The notes under the pieces were generated by a model. That model was given only the letters and a program-made list of their open reading frames with translations. It was not told the DNA's origin and ran no database searches. Both the position numbers and the translations under genes were made by a program. From Ruminococcaceae bacterium R-25 (lineage in GTDB: Bacteria; Bacillota; Clostridia; Saccharofermentanales; Saccharofermentanaceae): a DNA stretch of 64,000 nt. Positions 50,060 through 58,001 of this stretch are shown here, one piece after another (positions within the stretch are counted from its first letter, which is position 1; each line of letters opens with the position of its first letter). The stretch spans positions 186,001 through 250,000 of the forward strand of contig QGFZ01000002.1 in NCBI GenBank assembly GCA_003149065.1. The letters run 5' to 3'.

Positions 50060-51223
50060 ATGGAAATCGATTATACGACGTTTTATGTAGAAGCTAATAT
50101 TGTCTGCATTATCATTTTTCTGATGATGTTCTTGAGAGAAATGGGTACTGTCGGCAGACAGACCAAGCAGATAATCTTCGTCAACATAACGGTAAGCCAC
50201 ATGCTCTACTTTGTGAGCGACATATTCTGGGTCCTCATACTTGGAGGTCTTATTCCCCATACAGTGCTCACAGCGTCCCTGGCTAATATTTCGAATGCGA
50301 TTCTGCTTAGTGCCATAACGGGATTATGGTTTGTATATGTCGAACTTTCCCAGGGCGAAAAATATATCCTGACATTTTTACACATGATGTACGCATTGAT
50401 CCCTGCAATGATTGAAACTATCACGATGGTAATACTTTTCACATTCCTGCGCCCGGTGGTAATGGATGGGAATAATGGAATGACTTTGAAGTATTACTTA
50501 GTATTCCTCAGTGTTCCGGCATTATATATTACGGTAAGTGCAATAAGATCATTCATCAGGGCGATGAAAAAGGAGAATTACGCCGTCAGGACTCAGTATC
50601 TGGCGTGTGCTATCTATCCTGTTATCTTAACGGTTTTCGGAATTATGCAGATACTGTGGCTCAACGCTCCGGTGTTCTGCTTCGGCAGCACGCTTTTAAT
50701 GCTTTATGTTTATATCGTCAGCCTTAACGACCAGGTATCAATAGATGAACTGACAAGACTCAACAACAGAACACAGCTCAAAAAATATGTTGCAGGCGAA
50801 TCTATTAAGCAGGGTTCTGATAAGAACAACCGCTATGTCCTAATGATCGATCTTAATAAGTTCAAGCTAATCAACGACCAGTATGGTCATGTGGAAGGCG
50901 ACAACGCTCTTAAAAGAACAGCCGATGCATTAAAGGCCGCATGCGGCAGCAATCCTTTGAAAACCTTCATTGCCAGGTTCGGCGGAGACGAATTCATCAT
51001 CATCGCAAAGACCGACGACGAAGAGATGATAAAGACGCTCTGCAAGAGCATAAAAGAGACTCTCATTAAGATGAATAATGAGTCCGGCGCTAAATATGAG
51101 CTGACGTGCTGTATTGGCTACTGCCAATATAGCGGTGATGTTTCCTCATTCCAGAATGCGATGGCGAAAGCCGATGAAGAACTTTATAAGGAGAAAGCGA
51201 AGCTGGGAACCTTAAGGCAGTAG
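50060..51223 (+). CDS. Membrane GGDEF diguanylate cyclase
   Basis: ATG at 50060; an upstream in-frame TTG at 50018 lies inside the promoter and is rejected. The 387-residue protein has about seven membrane helices (about 8-220) and a GGDEF domain with DELTRLNNRTQLK, IDLNKFKLINDQYGHVEGD and the canonical FGGDEFIII. It should produce cyclic di-GMP. No ribosome site is present and the -10 is six bases from the ATG, so a leaderless mRNA is likely. Overall shape matches the protein at 44042. Confidence 0.92.
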   Translation: MEIDYTTFYVEANIVCIIIFLMMFLREMGTVGRQTKQIIFVNITVSHMLYFVSDIFWVLILGGLIPHTVLTASLANISNAILLSAITGLWFVYVELSQGEKYILTFLHMMYALIPAMIETITMVILFTFLRPVVMDGNNGMTLKYYLVFLSVPALYITVSAIRSFIRAMKKENYAVRTQYLACAIYPVILTVFGIMQILWLNAPVFCFGSTLLMLYVYIVSLNDQVSIDELTRLNNRTQLKKYVAGESIKQGSDKNNRYVLMIDLNKFKLINDQYGHVEGDNALKRTADALKAACGSNPLKTFIARFGGDEFIIIAKTDDEEMIKTLCKSIKETLIKMNNESGAKYELTCCIGYCQYSGDVSSFQNAMAKADEELYKEKAKLGTLRQ

Positions 51224-51235
51224 GCTAAGACCGTC

Positions 51236-51264
51236 TTTTCAGGCTCTGAAACGCCTAGTATAAT
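51236..51264 (+). promoter_or_regulatory. Promoter ending six bases before the sensor-GGDEF start codon
   Basis: TTTTCA (51236-51241), 17 bp, TATAAT (51259-51264); ATG at 51271. No ribosome site between. Confidence 0.72.
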
Positions 51265-51270
51265 GGTTTT

Positions 51271-53103
51271 ATGAAGATTTGTGTTTTTATCGGCGACATG
51301 TACAGAGACTTTGCTATGGGAATCCTTAAGCAGCTCGATTACTATGCCCGCGAAAAGGGCTACAGGATCGATGTTTTCGGAATCTGTTCCATGCCTACGA
51401 CAAATCCTCTCCACGTTACCGGATTTAAGAGCATCCTGTCTTTGCCGGATGTCCACGATTACGATGGCGTGATCCTGTGCTATGACACGCTTATTCACGA
51501 AGGTGTTGGAAAAGATCTCGTAGAAGACCTTTTATCCGACAACGATGTTCCTCCGGTCATCTGTATCAGAGCCGAGATACCGGGTTTTTATAACATCATC
51601 CCCGACAACAGGGCTTTGATGCACGATATCGCAGCTCACGTAATCTCCAAATGTAAGACAAAGGATATCGGTTTTGTTACCGGCAGAGATGACATCGACG
51701 ATTCTTTCGCAAGAAGACAAGGCTTCGAAGATGCCATGGCTGAGGCCGGTTTTAAAGTATCCGAGAAAAAGATATTCCACGGCAACTACTGGTCAGACCA
51801 GGGTCCCGAGATGGCTGATTTCTTCATAAAGAAGAACGGCAAGCTCCCCGAAGCGATCATCTGTTCCAACGACTACGAAGCGATTGCGCTTTGCAACGAG
51901 CTGCGCAAGAGAGGTTATTCCGTGCCGCAGGATGTCATGATCAGCGGCGTTGATAATGCCCGGTGCGCGAGTGAACATATTCCGTCTATCTCAACTATCG
52001 AGATCTCCAATTCTTTATTTGTCGATACAGCGGTAAAGGTCCTTGAGGACGTGTTAGCGGGCAGGAAGGCAGAACTTGAGACATATGTTCCGGGCACCCT
52101 GATCCTCCGTGAGAGCACCGGTGACCTTGTCGTCGAGAGAGATGTTTATTCCGAACTTCTGGATCTCACGGCTACTGTATCGATCAATACCGAGAACATG
52201 AGAGAATATGTTGTTATCAGCGATCTTTTCGAGGGCGCGCTCACCAGAGAAGCCGGCAAAGAACTGACATTAGAGCAGTTCAAGACGGTAGAGAGCGTCA
52301 AGTCCTGTTACATCTGCAGATACAAAGAAGAGAACAGGGATCTTCTCGGTTACTTTACCAACAGGGGAGACAATGTTATTAAGACCATTACGTTTCCTAA
52401 CAACAGGCTCCTTCCTGAAGGCTTAGAAAACGAAGACCACGGAATGAGGATCCATTTCCCTCTCGCATACAAGAATGAAGTTTACGGCTACATCGCCATG
52501 GTAGTTGATTCGGATATGCCGAATTACATCAACTTCAAGATCGAGTATCTCCTGATGCAGGTCGCAGCGAACATGAATAAGTTCGAGCTCTACGAGAAGC
52601 TTTTCGGTATTTCAGACGTTTTGACGCTCTACATCACCGATCCTCTCACAGAGACACTTAACAGGCGCGGATTCGAAAAGAAGATCTCCGAAAAGTTCGA
52701 CAAAGACGGCAAGATGATAAAGGAAATCGCAGTCGTATCGATCGACATGGATGACCTTAAGATCATTAACGATACATACGGACATAACGATGGTGACGAC
52801 GCGATCAAGGAGATTGCGAATTGCATCGAAAACGCGCTTAACCCGGGCGAATTTGTTGCCAGAATGGGCGGCGATGAGTTCGAAGCAGTCCTGGTCTTAA
52901 ACGAAGCCGGCCGTGTCGGCAAGTTTATTAGAGGCGTCAGGAACAATATCCGCGAAGTAAATCAATCAGGCAAATATCCTTTTGAGCTTTCAGCGAGCAT
53001 CGGTACGAGCGAAGTCCAGGACTGGCACGGCGTCACCGAATCGATGAAGAAGGCCGACAAAGCCATGTATCTCGAAAAGAAAGCAAAGAAAAAGGGAAGA
53101 TAA
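51271..53103 (+). CDS. LacI-type ligand-binding domain fused to GGDEF
   Basis: A 610-residue protein without signal peptide or membrane helix. Residues 1-290 are a periplasmic-binding-protein-like domain of LacI/GalR type (IGFVTGRDDIDDSFARRQGFEDAM, ICSNDYEAIALCNELRKRGYSVPQDVMISGVDN) but without a DNA-binding head. Residues about 300-440 look like a GAF-like linker, and 445-610 are GGDEF (DPLTETLNRRGFEKK, DMDDLKIINDTYGHNDGDD, MGGDEFEAVL). A sugar or other small ligand in the cytoplasm probably controls cyclic di-GMP synthesis. Likely leaderless. Confidence 0.9.
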   Translation: MKICVFIGDMYRDFAMGILKQLDYYAREKGYRIDVFGICSMPTTNPLHVTGFKSILSLPDVHDYDGVILCYDTLIHEGVGKDLVEDLLSDNDVPPVICIRAEIPGFYNIIPDNRALMHDIAAHVISKCKTKDIGFVTGRDDIDDSFARRQGFEDAMAEAGFKVSEKKIFHGNYWSDQGPEMADFFIKKNGKLPEAIICSNDYEAIALCNELRKRGYSVPQDVMISGVDNARCASEHIPSISTIEISNSLFVDTAVKVLEDVLAGRKAELETYVPGTLILRESTGDLVVERDVYSELLDLTATVSINTENMREYVVISDLFEGALTREAGKELTLEQFKTVESVKSCYICRYKEENRDLLGYFTNRGDNVIKTITFPNNRLLPEGLENEDHGMRIHFPLAYKNEVYGYIAMVVDSDMPNYINFKIEYLLMQVAANMNKFELYEKLFGISDVLTLYITDPLTETLNRRGFEKKISEKFDKDGKMIKEIAVVSIDMDDLKIINDTYGHNDGDDAIKEIANCIENALNPGEFVARMGGDEFEAVLVLNEAGRVGKFIRGVRNNIREVNQSGKYPFELSASIGTSEVQDWHGVTESMKKADKAMYLEKKAKKKGR

Positions 53104-53118
53104 AAAGACTGATAAAGA

Positions 53119-53152
53119 CACCCGCCCCGGAAACGAGGCGGGCGTTTTTTTT
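53119..53152 (+). terminator. Terminator after the sensor-GGDEF gene
   Basis: CCCGCC (53121-53126) pairs with GGCGGG (53137-53142), followed by CGTTTTTTTT. Confidence 0.88.
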
Positions 53153-53182
53153 GATGGTCGACGACTGGTCAACTTTTTGGTG

Positions 53183-53296
53183 AATGACTGAAATGATGAC
53201 TGATTTTGGGTTTTTAGTCACTGTTTGAGTCATTTTCACCCTAAAATGACCGGAGTGGTGACTATTTTAGGGAAAATAGTCACCGTTTGAGTCATT
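53183..53296. repeat. Two-unit nested dyad array E1, period 62 bp
   Basis: Each 52-bp unit (53183-53234, 53245-53296) has outer arms AATGAC / GTCATT and inner arms. The second inner pair is a perfect GGTGACTATTTT / AAAATAGTCACC; the first is TGACT / AGTCA. The units start 62 bp apart. Intergenic between convergent genes. Confidence 0.8.
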
Positions 53297-53357
53297 CGCT
53301 GGAATAAGTGTTTTGCTAGCGCACGAAAACCGGCCCCGCACTGTGTTCTTCACGTTC

Positions 53358-53471
53358 ATTGACGAAAAACTGTACGGAAATGACCAAAATCGTCAATAAT
53401 TTTGTCAATCAGAGGCCTTTTTGACGATTTTATTGACACTTTTCTCTGTTTTCGTACAGTTTTTTGTCAAT
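53358..53471. repeat. Nested palindrome E2, 114 bp
   Basis: Outer arms of 23 bp (53358-53380 and 53449-53471; ATTGAC, AACTGTACG inside) match with two mismatches. An inner perfect pair AAAATCGTCAA (53386-53396) / TTGACGATTTT (53421-53431) is nested inside, and TTTTGTCAATCAG occurs as a direct repeat at 53400 and 53463. No ORF of note in 53153-53546. Confidence 0.8.
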
Positions 53472-53546
53472 CAGGATCAGTGCCCCCTTCCGCAACCCCT
53501 TCCGCAATCCCTTCCGAACCCGAAGTTAGGAAGTCTTGCGCTGATT

Positions 53547-54593
53547 TCAGGTATATTTACCGTAGTGGGCGATGTCGTTATTAAGAAGTTCGATCACTTT
53601 CTTCTTCTGTTCGTCCGTCAGGTCTTCGCGTCCGATCTCTTCGCAGAAATCGTTATAGAGCTTGACCGCGCCCTCGTTGTCTCCTGATCTCTTTACCGCG
53701 ACGAGTCTGAAGAAAGCAAGGCTCCTTCTGATCCTCAGATAATGATCCATGCTGATGGAATCTTTCATTGAGGCATATGCTTTGACGATGCCTTCACACC
53801 AGTCGATCACTCTGAGTGCTTCGTCCTTCTCGCCGTTCCAGCCGTAGTCCTGTGCGATCGTGTTGAGGAAGCTTGCGGTCATGTCAAAAAGAAGGACTGA
53901 GTTATTTGCGATATCAACCTTCATCTTCTCGAAGCCACTCTCGAAGTATGTGAGTTCCATTGAGATCTTCTCGGCGATGCATCCGGGTGAGATGCTTGGG
54001 AGTACATTGATATGAGCCCTTGCGTTATCGAAATCCTTCATGTGGATATAGATCCATGCGACCGCGAAATGAGTCCTCTCGATAAGACCCCTGTCTGCGC
54101 AGTGACCGATGAGATAAGCGCCCTTTCTTATTGCATCTTTATAGAGTTTTGCCAGTCTTTCCTCTTCGCCCGGGAAACTGTTTTCGAGCACGGGGTCGGC
54201 ATACATGCTGAGGTTTGCGGTCTCCTGCACATAATCCTTAATGATCTCAAAGCATCCCGGATTAAGGGTTGTCTCCGTCGCGAGATATTCTGAGATGCGG
54301 AGAGCCTTTTGTTCTCTGCCTTCGTCGCTGTTCTTCATGCCGATGACAGTCTCTTTTACTCTTGCGATCACTTCTTCGTTCTCGGAGAGTGAATCGTATC
54401 CCAGGAGAGCGTCGGTGCTTACACCAAGGACCTGTGCCAGAGGGATCAGCATCGAAGTGTCGGGGAGGCTGTTCTCAGATTCCCACTTACTGACCGCCTG
54501 GGGCGTTACGCTCAAAAGGTCAGCAAGTTCTTCCTGTGTAAAGCCCTTGTTCTTGCGGAAGAGCTTGATATTGTTTCCTATTGTCTTTGCCAT
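53547..54593 (-). CDS. XRE-family regulator with TPR-like C-terminus
   Basis: A 348-residue protein with a helix-turn-helix at residues 8-62 (TQEELADLLSVTPQAVSKWES) and a purely helical C-terminal part of about 280 residues with tetratricopeptide-like pairs, as in peptide-sensing RRNPP/XRE regulators and MutR/Rgg types. It could bind a signal peptide or partner protein. GAGATG-type ribosome site precedes the ATG. Target genes unknown; dyad array C lies directly upstream. Confidence 0.87.
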   Translation of the reverse strand: MAKTIGNNIKLFRKNKGFTQEELADLLSVTPQAVSKWESENSLPDTSMLIPLAQVLGVSTDALLGYDSLSENEEVIARVKETVIGMKNSDEGREQKALRISEYLATETTLNPGCFEIIKDYVQETANLSMYADPVLENSFPGEEERLAKLYKDAIRKGAYLIGHCADRGLIERTHFAVAWIYIHMKDFDNARAHINVLPSISPGCIAEKISMELTYFESGFEKMKVDIANNSVLLFDMTASFLNTIAQDYGWNGEKDEALRVIDWCEGIVKAYASMKDSISMDHYLRIRRSLAFFRLVAVKRSGDNEGAVKLYNDFCEEIGREDLTDEQKKKVIELLNNDIAHYGKYT

Positions 54594-54703
54594 ATTTCAT
54601 CTCCTACATCAGTTGTGCATGCATCTTAAGCATATGGTATTTCTGTTTCCGGAGATTTTCAAACAACGGGCAGTTGAGGAGAACTCAACCAAGGAGTTTT
54701 GCG

Positions 54704-54809
54704 GGTGTAAAACATGTGTTTTTACACCAAAAGCAAATATTTTCAAAATGGTGTAAAAAACAGGCCTTTTTTTACACCAGATTTATATATATGGAAAATG
54801 GTGTAAAAA
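54704..54809. repeat. Dyad array C, period 50 bp, same word as array B
   Basis: Two 41-bp dyads with arms TTTTTACACCA / TGGTGTAAAAA at 54719-54759 and 54769-54809 start 50 bp apart, exactly as at 28516. A further GGTGTAAAA at 54704-54712 can pair with the first left arm. It lies upstream of the XRE-TPR gene. No coding potential is seen in 54594-54898. Confidence 0.9.
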
Positions 54810-54835
54810 CACCGGCTATCCGGATCACGGTCGCA

Positions 54836-54870
54836 AAAGAAGGCTGCCTTGCGATAGGGCAGCCTCCTTT
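54836..54870 (-). terminator. Terminator of the sigma/anti-sigma operon
   Basis: AGGCTGCC (minus 54865-54858) pairs with GGCAGCCT (54848-54841), followed on the minus strand by TCTTTTG. Confidence 0.8.
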
Positions 54871-54898
54871 GTATGGGCACTATGAAATTATAAGAATA

Positions 54899-55825
54899 TC
54901 AGCCGATTCCGCCGCCTTCTTCAATTGTGCAGATAACGATCTGGTTAGCTGCGTCGTATGTGAGAGTGAAGTTCATAAATCTCGCGCAGTCGGAGGGCAG
55001 GATCTTCGTCTCAGGTTCGGGTCCGAGCCAGGAAGCCTTATAGACTTCATTTCCGTCGGAATCGGTACTCTTTGTCCAGAATCCGTCATAAGCAACGGCA
55101 TCCTGATTGTGTTCCTTGCGCTCGTAAGATACGACGTTGTAATAGTTCTTCATGAAGCCTTCGAGCTGTTCGGGAGTTGCCTTGAAAACATAGATTGTGC
55201 CAAAAGTAGGCTGAGCGTTGGTTCCGAGCGTATAGGTTACGAAGAATCCGTCTGAATACCAGTCGTTTGTCTTCAGATCGCCGTAGCAGTCGGAGAATTC
55301 AGAATCCTTCTTGATGTCCATGATGTTGTATTCCTGCTGCGCATAGTAGTTGGCATACTTGTTGAGTTCAGGATCGGAGTAATAGTCAGCAGTTACGGTT
55401 ACGGTCTTAAAGTAATCGTCTTCTGCCTGATCCTGTGAGGATACTGCCGCTTCGATCTCTGCTCTTACTGATTCGTCAACATCATCTGTAGGGACAACGC
55501 GGTTTTCTCTGTTTTCCATATCCTTTGTGTATCCGTCTTCTGCGCCATCAGGGATCTCCATGTGGAAGAATGCCCTTACACTTGCTGAGATTGCGTTTCT
55601 TGTTGAAGGGATCGCCATGAGCGTACCCATTGAAAGTGTGACTGCTGCTGCCGCGATACCTACCTTCGCGCCTGCGGAAAGGCGTGATGTCTTGGCACGT
55701 ACGGGCAATGTTGTTACAGAAGCTTCCTGTGAAGCCATTTCGTTTTCTAATATTTTTCTCATTTCTATTTTCCTGTCTTTATTCATTTCTATCTTTTCGA
55801 TAGCTTTGATGTATTCATCCTGCAT
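54899..55825 (-). CDS. Anti-sigma factor-like membrane protein
   Basis: The 308-residue product overlaps the sigma gene by 11 bp. It has a charged cytoplasmic N-terminus of about 50 residues, one membrane helix (about 52-71) and an extracytoplasmic domain of about 230 residues (ADYYSDPELNKYANYYAQQEYNIMD, FFVTYTLGTNAQPTFGTIYVF). This layout and position fit an anti-sigma factor that holds the ECF sigma at the membrane until an envelope cue is sensed. No zinc-binding ZAS motif is visible. Confidence 0.82.
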   Translation of the reverse strand: MQDEYIKAIEKIEMNKDRKIEMRKILENEMASQEASVTTLPVRAKTSRLSAGAKVGIAAAAVTLSMGTLMAIPSTRNAISASVRAFFHMEIPDGAEDGYTKDMENRENRVVPTDDVDESVRAEIEAAVSSQDQAEDDYFKTVTVTADYYSDPELNKYANYYAQQEYNIMDIKKDSEFSDCYGDLKTNDWYSDGFFVTYTLGTNAQPTFGTIYVFKATPEQLEGFMKNYYNVVSYERKEHNQDAVAYDGFWTKSTDSDGNEVYKASWLGPEPETKILPSDCARFMNFTLTYDAANQIVICTIEEGGGIG

Positions 55826-56303
55826 AGCTGCTACCTCCCATAAAACGTTTTCTCAAGATTTCCTTTGCCCTGGTAAGTCTCATCGATACTGCAGATGGTT
55901 CTATTTCCAGGATGTCAGCTATCTCTTTCAGGGAGTAGCCTTCGTAGTAATGAAGATGTATCGCGACTCTGAGTTTTTCGGGAAGTTCTGATACTGCTTC
56001 GTACATTTCCGTATCATCTTCATCTATATTGATGTCTGACCCTACTTCGACTGCGTCTTCAAAAGGTGCTTTCAAGACTACATCTGAGGATTTCAGAAAA
56101 TCCCTGCACCTGTTGACGGTCATGGTAAGGATATATGATTTTTCTTTGCCTTTAGTGATAGTGATATCGGATCTGATGAGCTTTAGGAAAACATCCTGAA
56201 CAACATCTTCGGCATCAGGTCTTGAGCCCAGATACGAATACGCCAGACGGAAAGCGTCATCGGCATATGTATCGAAAAGTCTCAACACAGCTTCATTGTT
56301 CAT
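55815..56303 (-). CDS. ECF-type RNA polymerase sigma factor
   Basis: ATG at 56303 (MNNEAVLRLFDTYADDAF) follows GGAAGG by nine bases; an upstream in-frame start at 56372 would add 23 residues without such a site. The 162 residues contain region 2 (AYSYLGSRPDAEDVVQDVFLKL) and region 4 (LPEKLRVAIHLHYYEGYSLKEIADILEIEPSAVSMRLTRAKEIL). It directs RNA polymerase to envelope-stress or similar promoters and is controlled by the membrane protein encoded next. Confidence 0.94.
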   Translation of the reverse strand: MNNEAVLRLFDTYADDAFRLAYSYLGSRPDAEDVVQDVFLKLIRSDITITKGKEKSYILTMTVNRCRDFLKSSDVVLKAPFEDAVEVGSDINIDEDDTEMYEAVSELPEKLRVAIHLHYYEGYSLKEIADILEIEPSAVSMRLTRAKEILRKRFMGGSSYAG

Positions 56304-56412
56304 TTGGCCTAACCTTCCTTTTGTGATTTTTGAGATCTCACCTATAAGACGAATGAGGTAATCCGGTTTCACACATATTTTTCGAAATTCCTCGAAAAAA
56401 CTTTTCGACTCA

Positions 56413-56441
56413 ATTATACGCTTACGGCCAAAGTGCCGTAA
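56413..56441 (-). promoter_or_regulatory. Sigma factor promoter with operator
   Basis: Minus-strand TATAAT at 56418-56413. A perfect inverted repeat TTACGGC (56422-56428) / GCCGTAA (56435-56441) covers the spacer and -35 region, a likely regulator site. Confidence 0.55.
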
Positions 56442-56546
56442 AAGCCCTTAAAACTAACATTTTTGTCCCATTATCAGACTTGTTTACGTAAAACTCTTTT
56501 GCTAAAATTCTCGAACTGACGAAAATAGGAACATATATAAGTAATT

Positions 56547-57923
56547 ATGACTGGTGTAAAAGAAGACAGATCCTATATAAAGAAACTCCTTATGATCGCC
56601 ATTCCGATAATGGTGCAGAACGGAATTTCCAACTTCGTAAACCTTCTCGACAATCTCATGATCGGGAGGGTCGGTACTAATGCGCTCTCAGGAGTTGCGA
56701 TCGCCAACCAGCTGATCTTCGTTTTCTATCTTGTCATCTTCGGCGCCACCGCCGGAGTCGGCATCTTTACTGCACAGTACAAGGGCAAGGGCGATGACGA
56801 AGGCATCCGCTACTCATTCCAGTTTAAGATCATCTTCAATACGATCCTCGCTGCTATCTGCACCCTGATCCTTTTTATCTGGGCACCTGATCTTATCAAC
56901 CTTTTCCTTTTAGGCGAAGGTGATCCTGCCGATGCTGCCGAGACATTGCAGATCGGTATCGATTATATGCATGTAATTCTCATAAGCCTTATTCCGATCG
57001 GAATCACACAGGCTTATGCAGGCACATTAAGAGACCTGGGTTCAACCAAGGTTCCGATGTATTCATCCATGGCTGCGATCGCGGTAAACCTTGTCGGCAA
57101 CTGGCTCCTCATCTACGGACACTTCGGGCTTCCTGCGTTAGGCGCTGTCGGTGCCGCTATTGCCACGGTCATTTCCAGATTCGTGGAGCTCGCGATCCTT
57201 ATTATCTACACAGGCAAGCATTCTACGGCTTTCCCGTTCATCAATGGTGCTTTTTCGAACTTTAAGATACCGGGAGATCTTGCCCTTAAGTTCCTTTTAA
57301 AGGCTCTGCCTCTCATGGCTAATGAGACCTTGTGGTCACTCGGCATGACAACGATCAACCAGTGCTATTCTTACAGGAGCCTTGATGCGGTTGCTGCCCT
57401 TAATATCGAATCCACGATCTGGAACCTCATGGGTGTGGCTTTCCTTGCAATGGGCGAAGCGGTCGGTATCATGATGGGCCATATCCTTGGTGCCGGCGAA
57501 CTCGATGATGCAATGAAGAAGGCATACAGGATGAGAACAGTCACTGTTGTATGCGGTCTTGTTTTCGGCGCGGTAATGGCAATAATCGCGCCGTTCTTCC
57601 CGCTGCTCTATAACACGAGCGACGTGATCAGACACCTCGCTACGAACTTCATTTTCATCTGCGCTATCATGATGCCTTTCTGCTCATATACACATGCATC
57701 TTATTTCATCATGAGATCAGGCGGAAATGCAGTCCTTACGGTTATCTTCGACAGCGTTTACACATGGGTCCTCGTCGTGCCTCTGGCGTTCTGCCTGAGC
57801 CATTTTACGAACATGGGTGTCACCTGGATGCTCTTTATCGTTCACGGCATGGAGATCGTAAAATGCACCATCGCGTTCTTCTTCGTCAGGTCCGGAATCT
57901 GGGTCAAGAATATCGTTAAGTAA
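56547..57923 (+). CDS. MATE-family multidrug/cation antiporter
   Basis: A 458-residue protein with twelve membrane helices in two similar halves and the MATE start MIAIPIMVQNGISNFVNLLDNLMIGRVG. It should export cationic drugs or metabolites in exchange for sodium or protons. No ribosome site is evident; ATATATAAG lies just before the ATG, so this may be a further leaderless gene, though with a weaker promoter. Confidence 0.94.
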   Translation: MTGVKEDRSYIKKLLMIAIPIMVQNGISNFVNLLDNLMIGRVGTNALSGVAIANQLIFVFYLVIFGATAGVGIFTAQYKGKGDDEGIRYSFQFKIIFNTILAAICTLILFIWAPDLINLFLLGEGDPADAAETLQIGIDYMHVILISLIPIGITQAYAGTLRDLGSTKVPMYSSMAAIAVNLVGNWLLIYGHFGLPALGAVGAAIATVISRFVELAILIIYTGKHSTAFPFINGAFSNFKIPGDLALKFLLKALPLMANETLWSLGMTTINQCYSYRSLDAVAALNIESTIWNLMGVAFLAMGEAVGIMMGHILGAGELDDAMKKAYRMRTVTVVCGLVFGAVMAIIAPFFPLLYNTSDVIRHLATNFIFICAIMMPFCSYTHASYFIMRSGGNAVLTVIFDSVYTWVLVVPLAFCLSHFTNMGVTWMLFIVHGMEIVKCTIAFFFVRSGIWVKNIVK

Positions 57924-57936
57924 TCAGTAAAACAAA

Positions 57937-57978
57937 CAGCGGTGCCTTCGCCTCACACGATCAAGCACCGCTGTTTTA
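57937..57978. terminator. Terminator between MATE and SulP genes
   Basis: CAGCGGTGC (57937-57945) pairs with GCACCGCTG (57965-57973), followed by TTTTATC; the long loop carries no obvious motif. Confidence 0.85.
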
Positions 57979-58001
57979 TCTTCAAAATCTGCAACTAGGC
58001 T

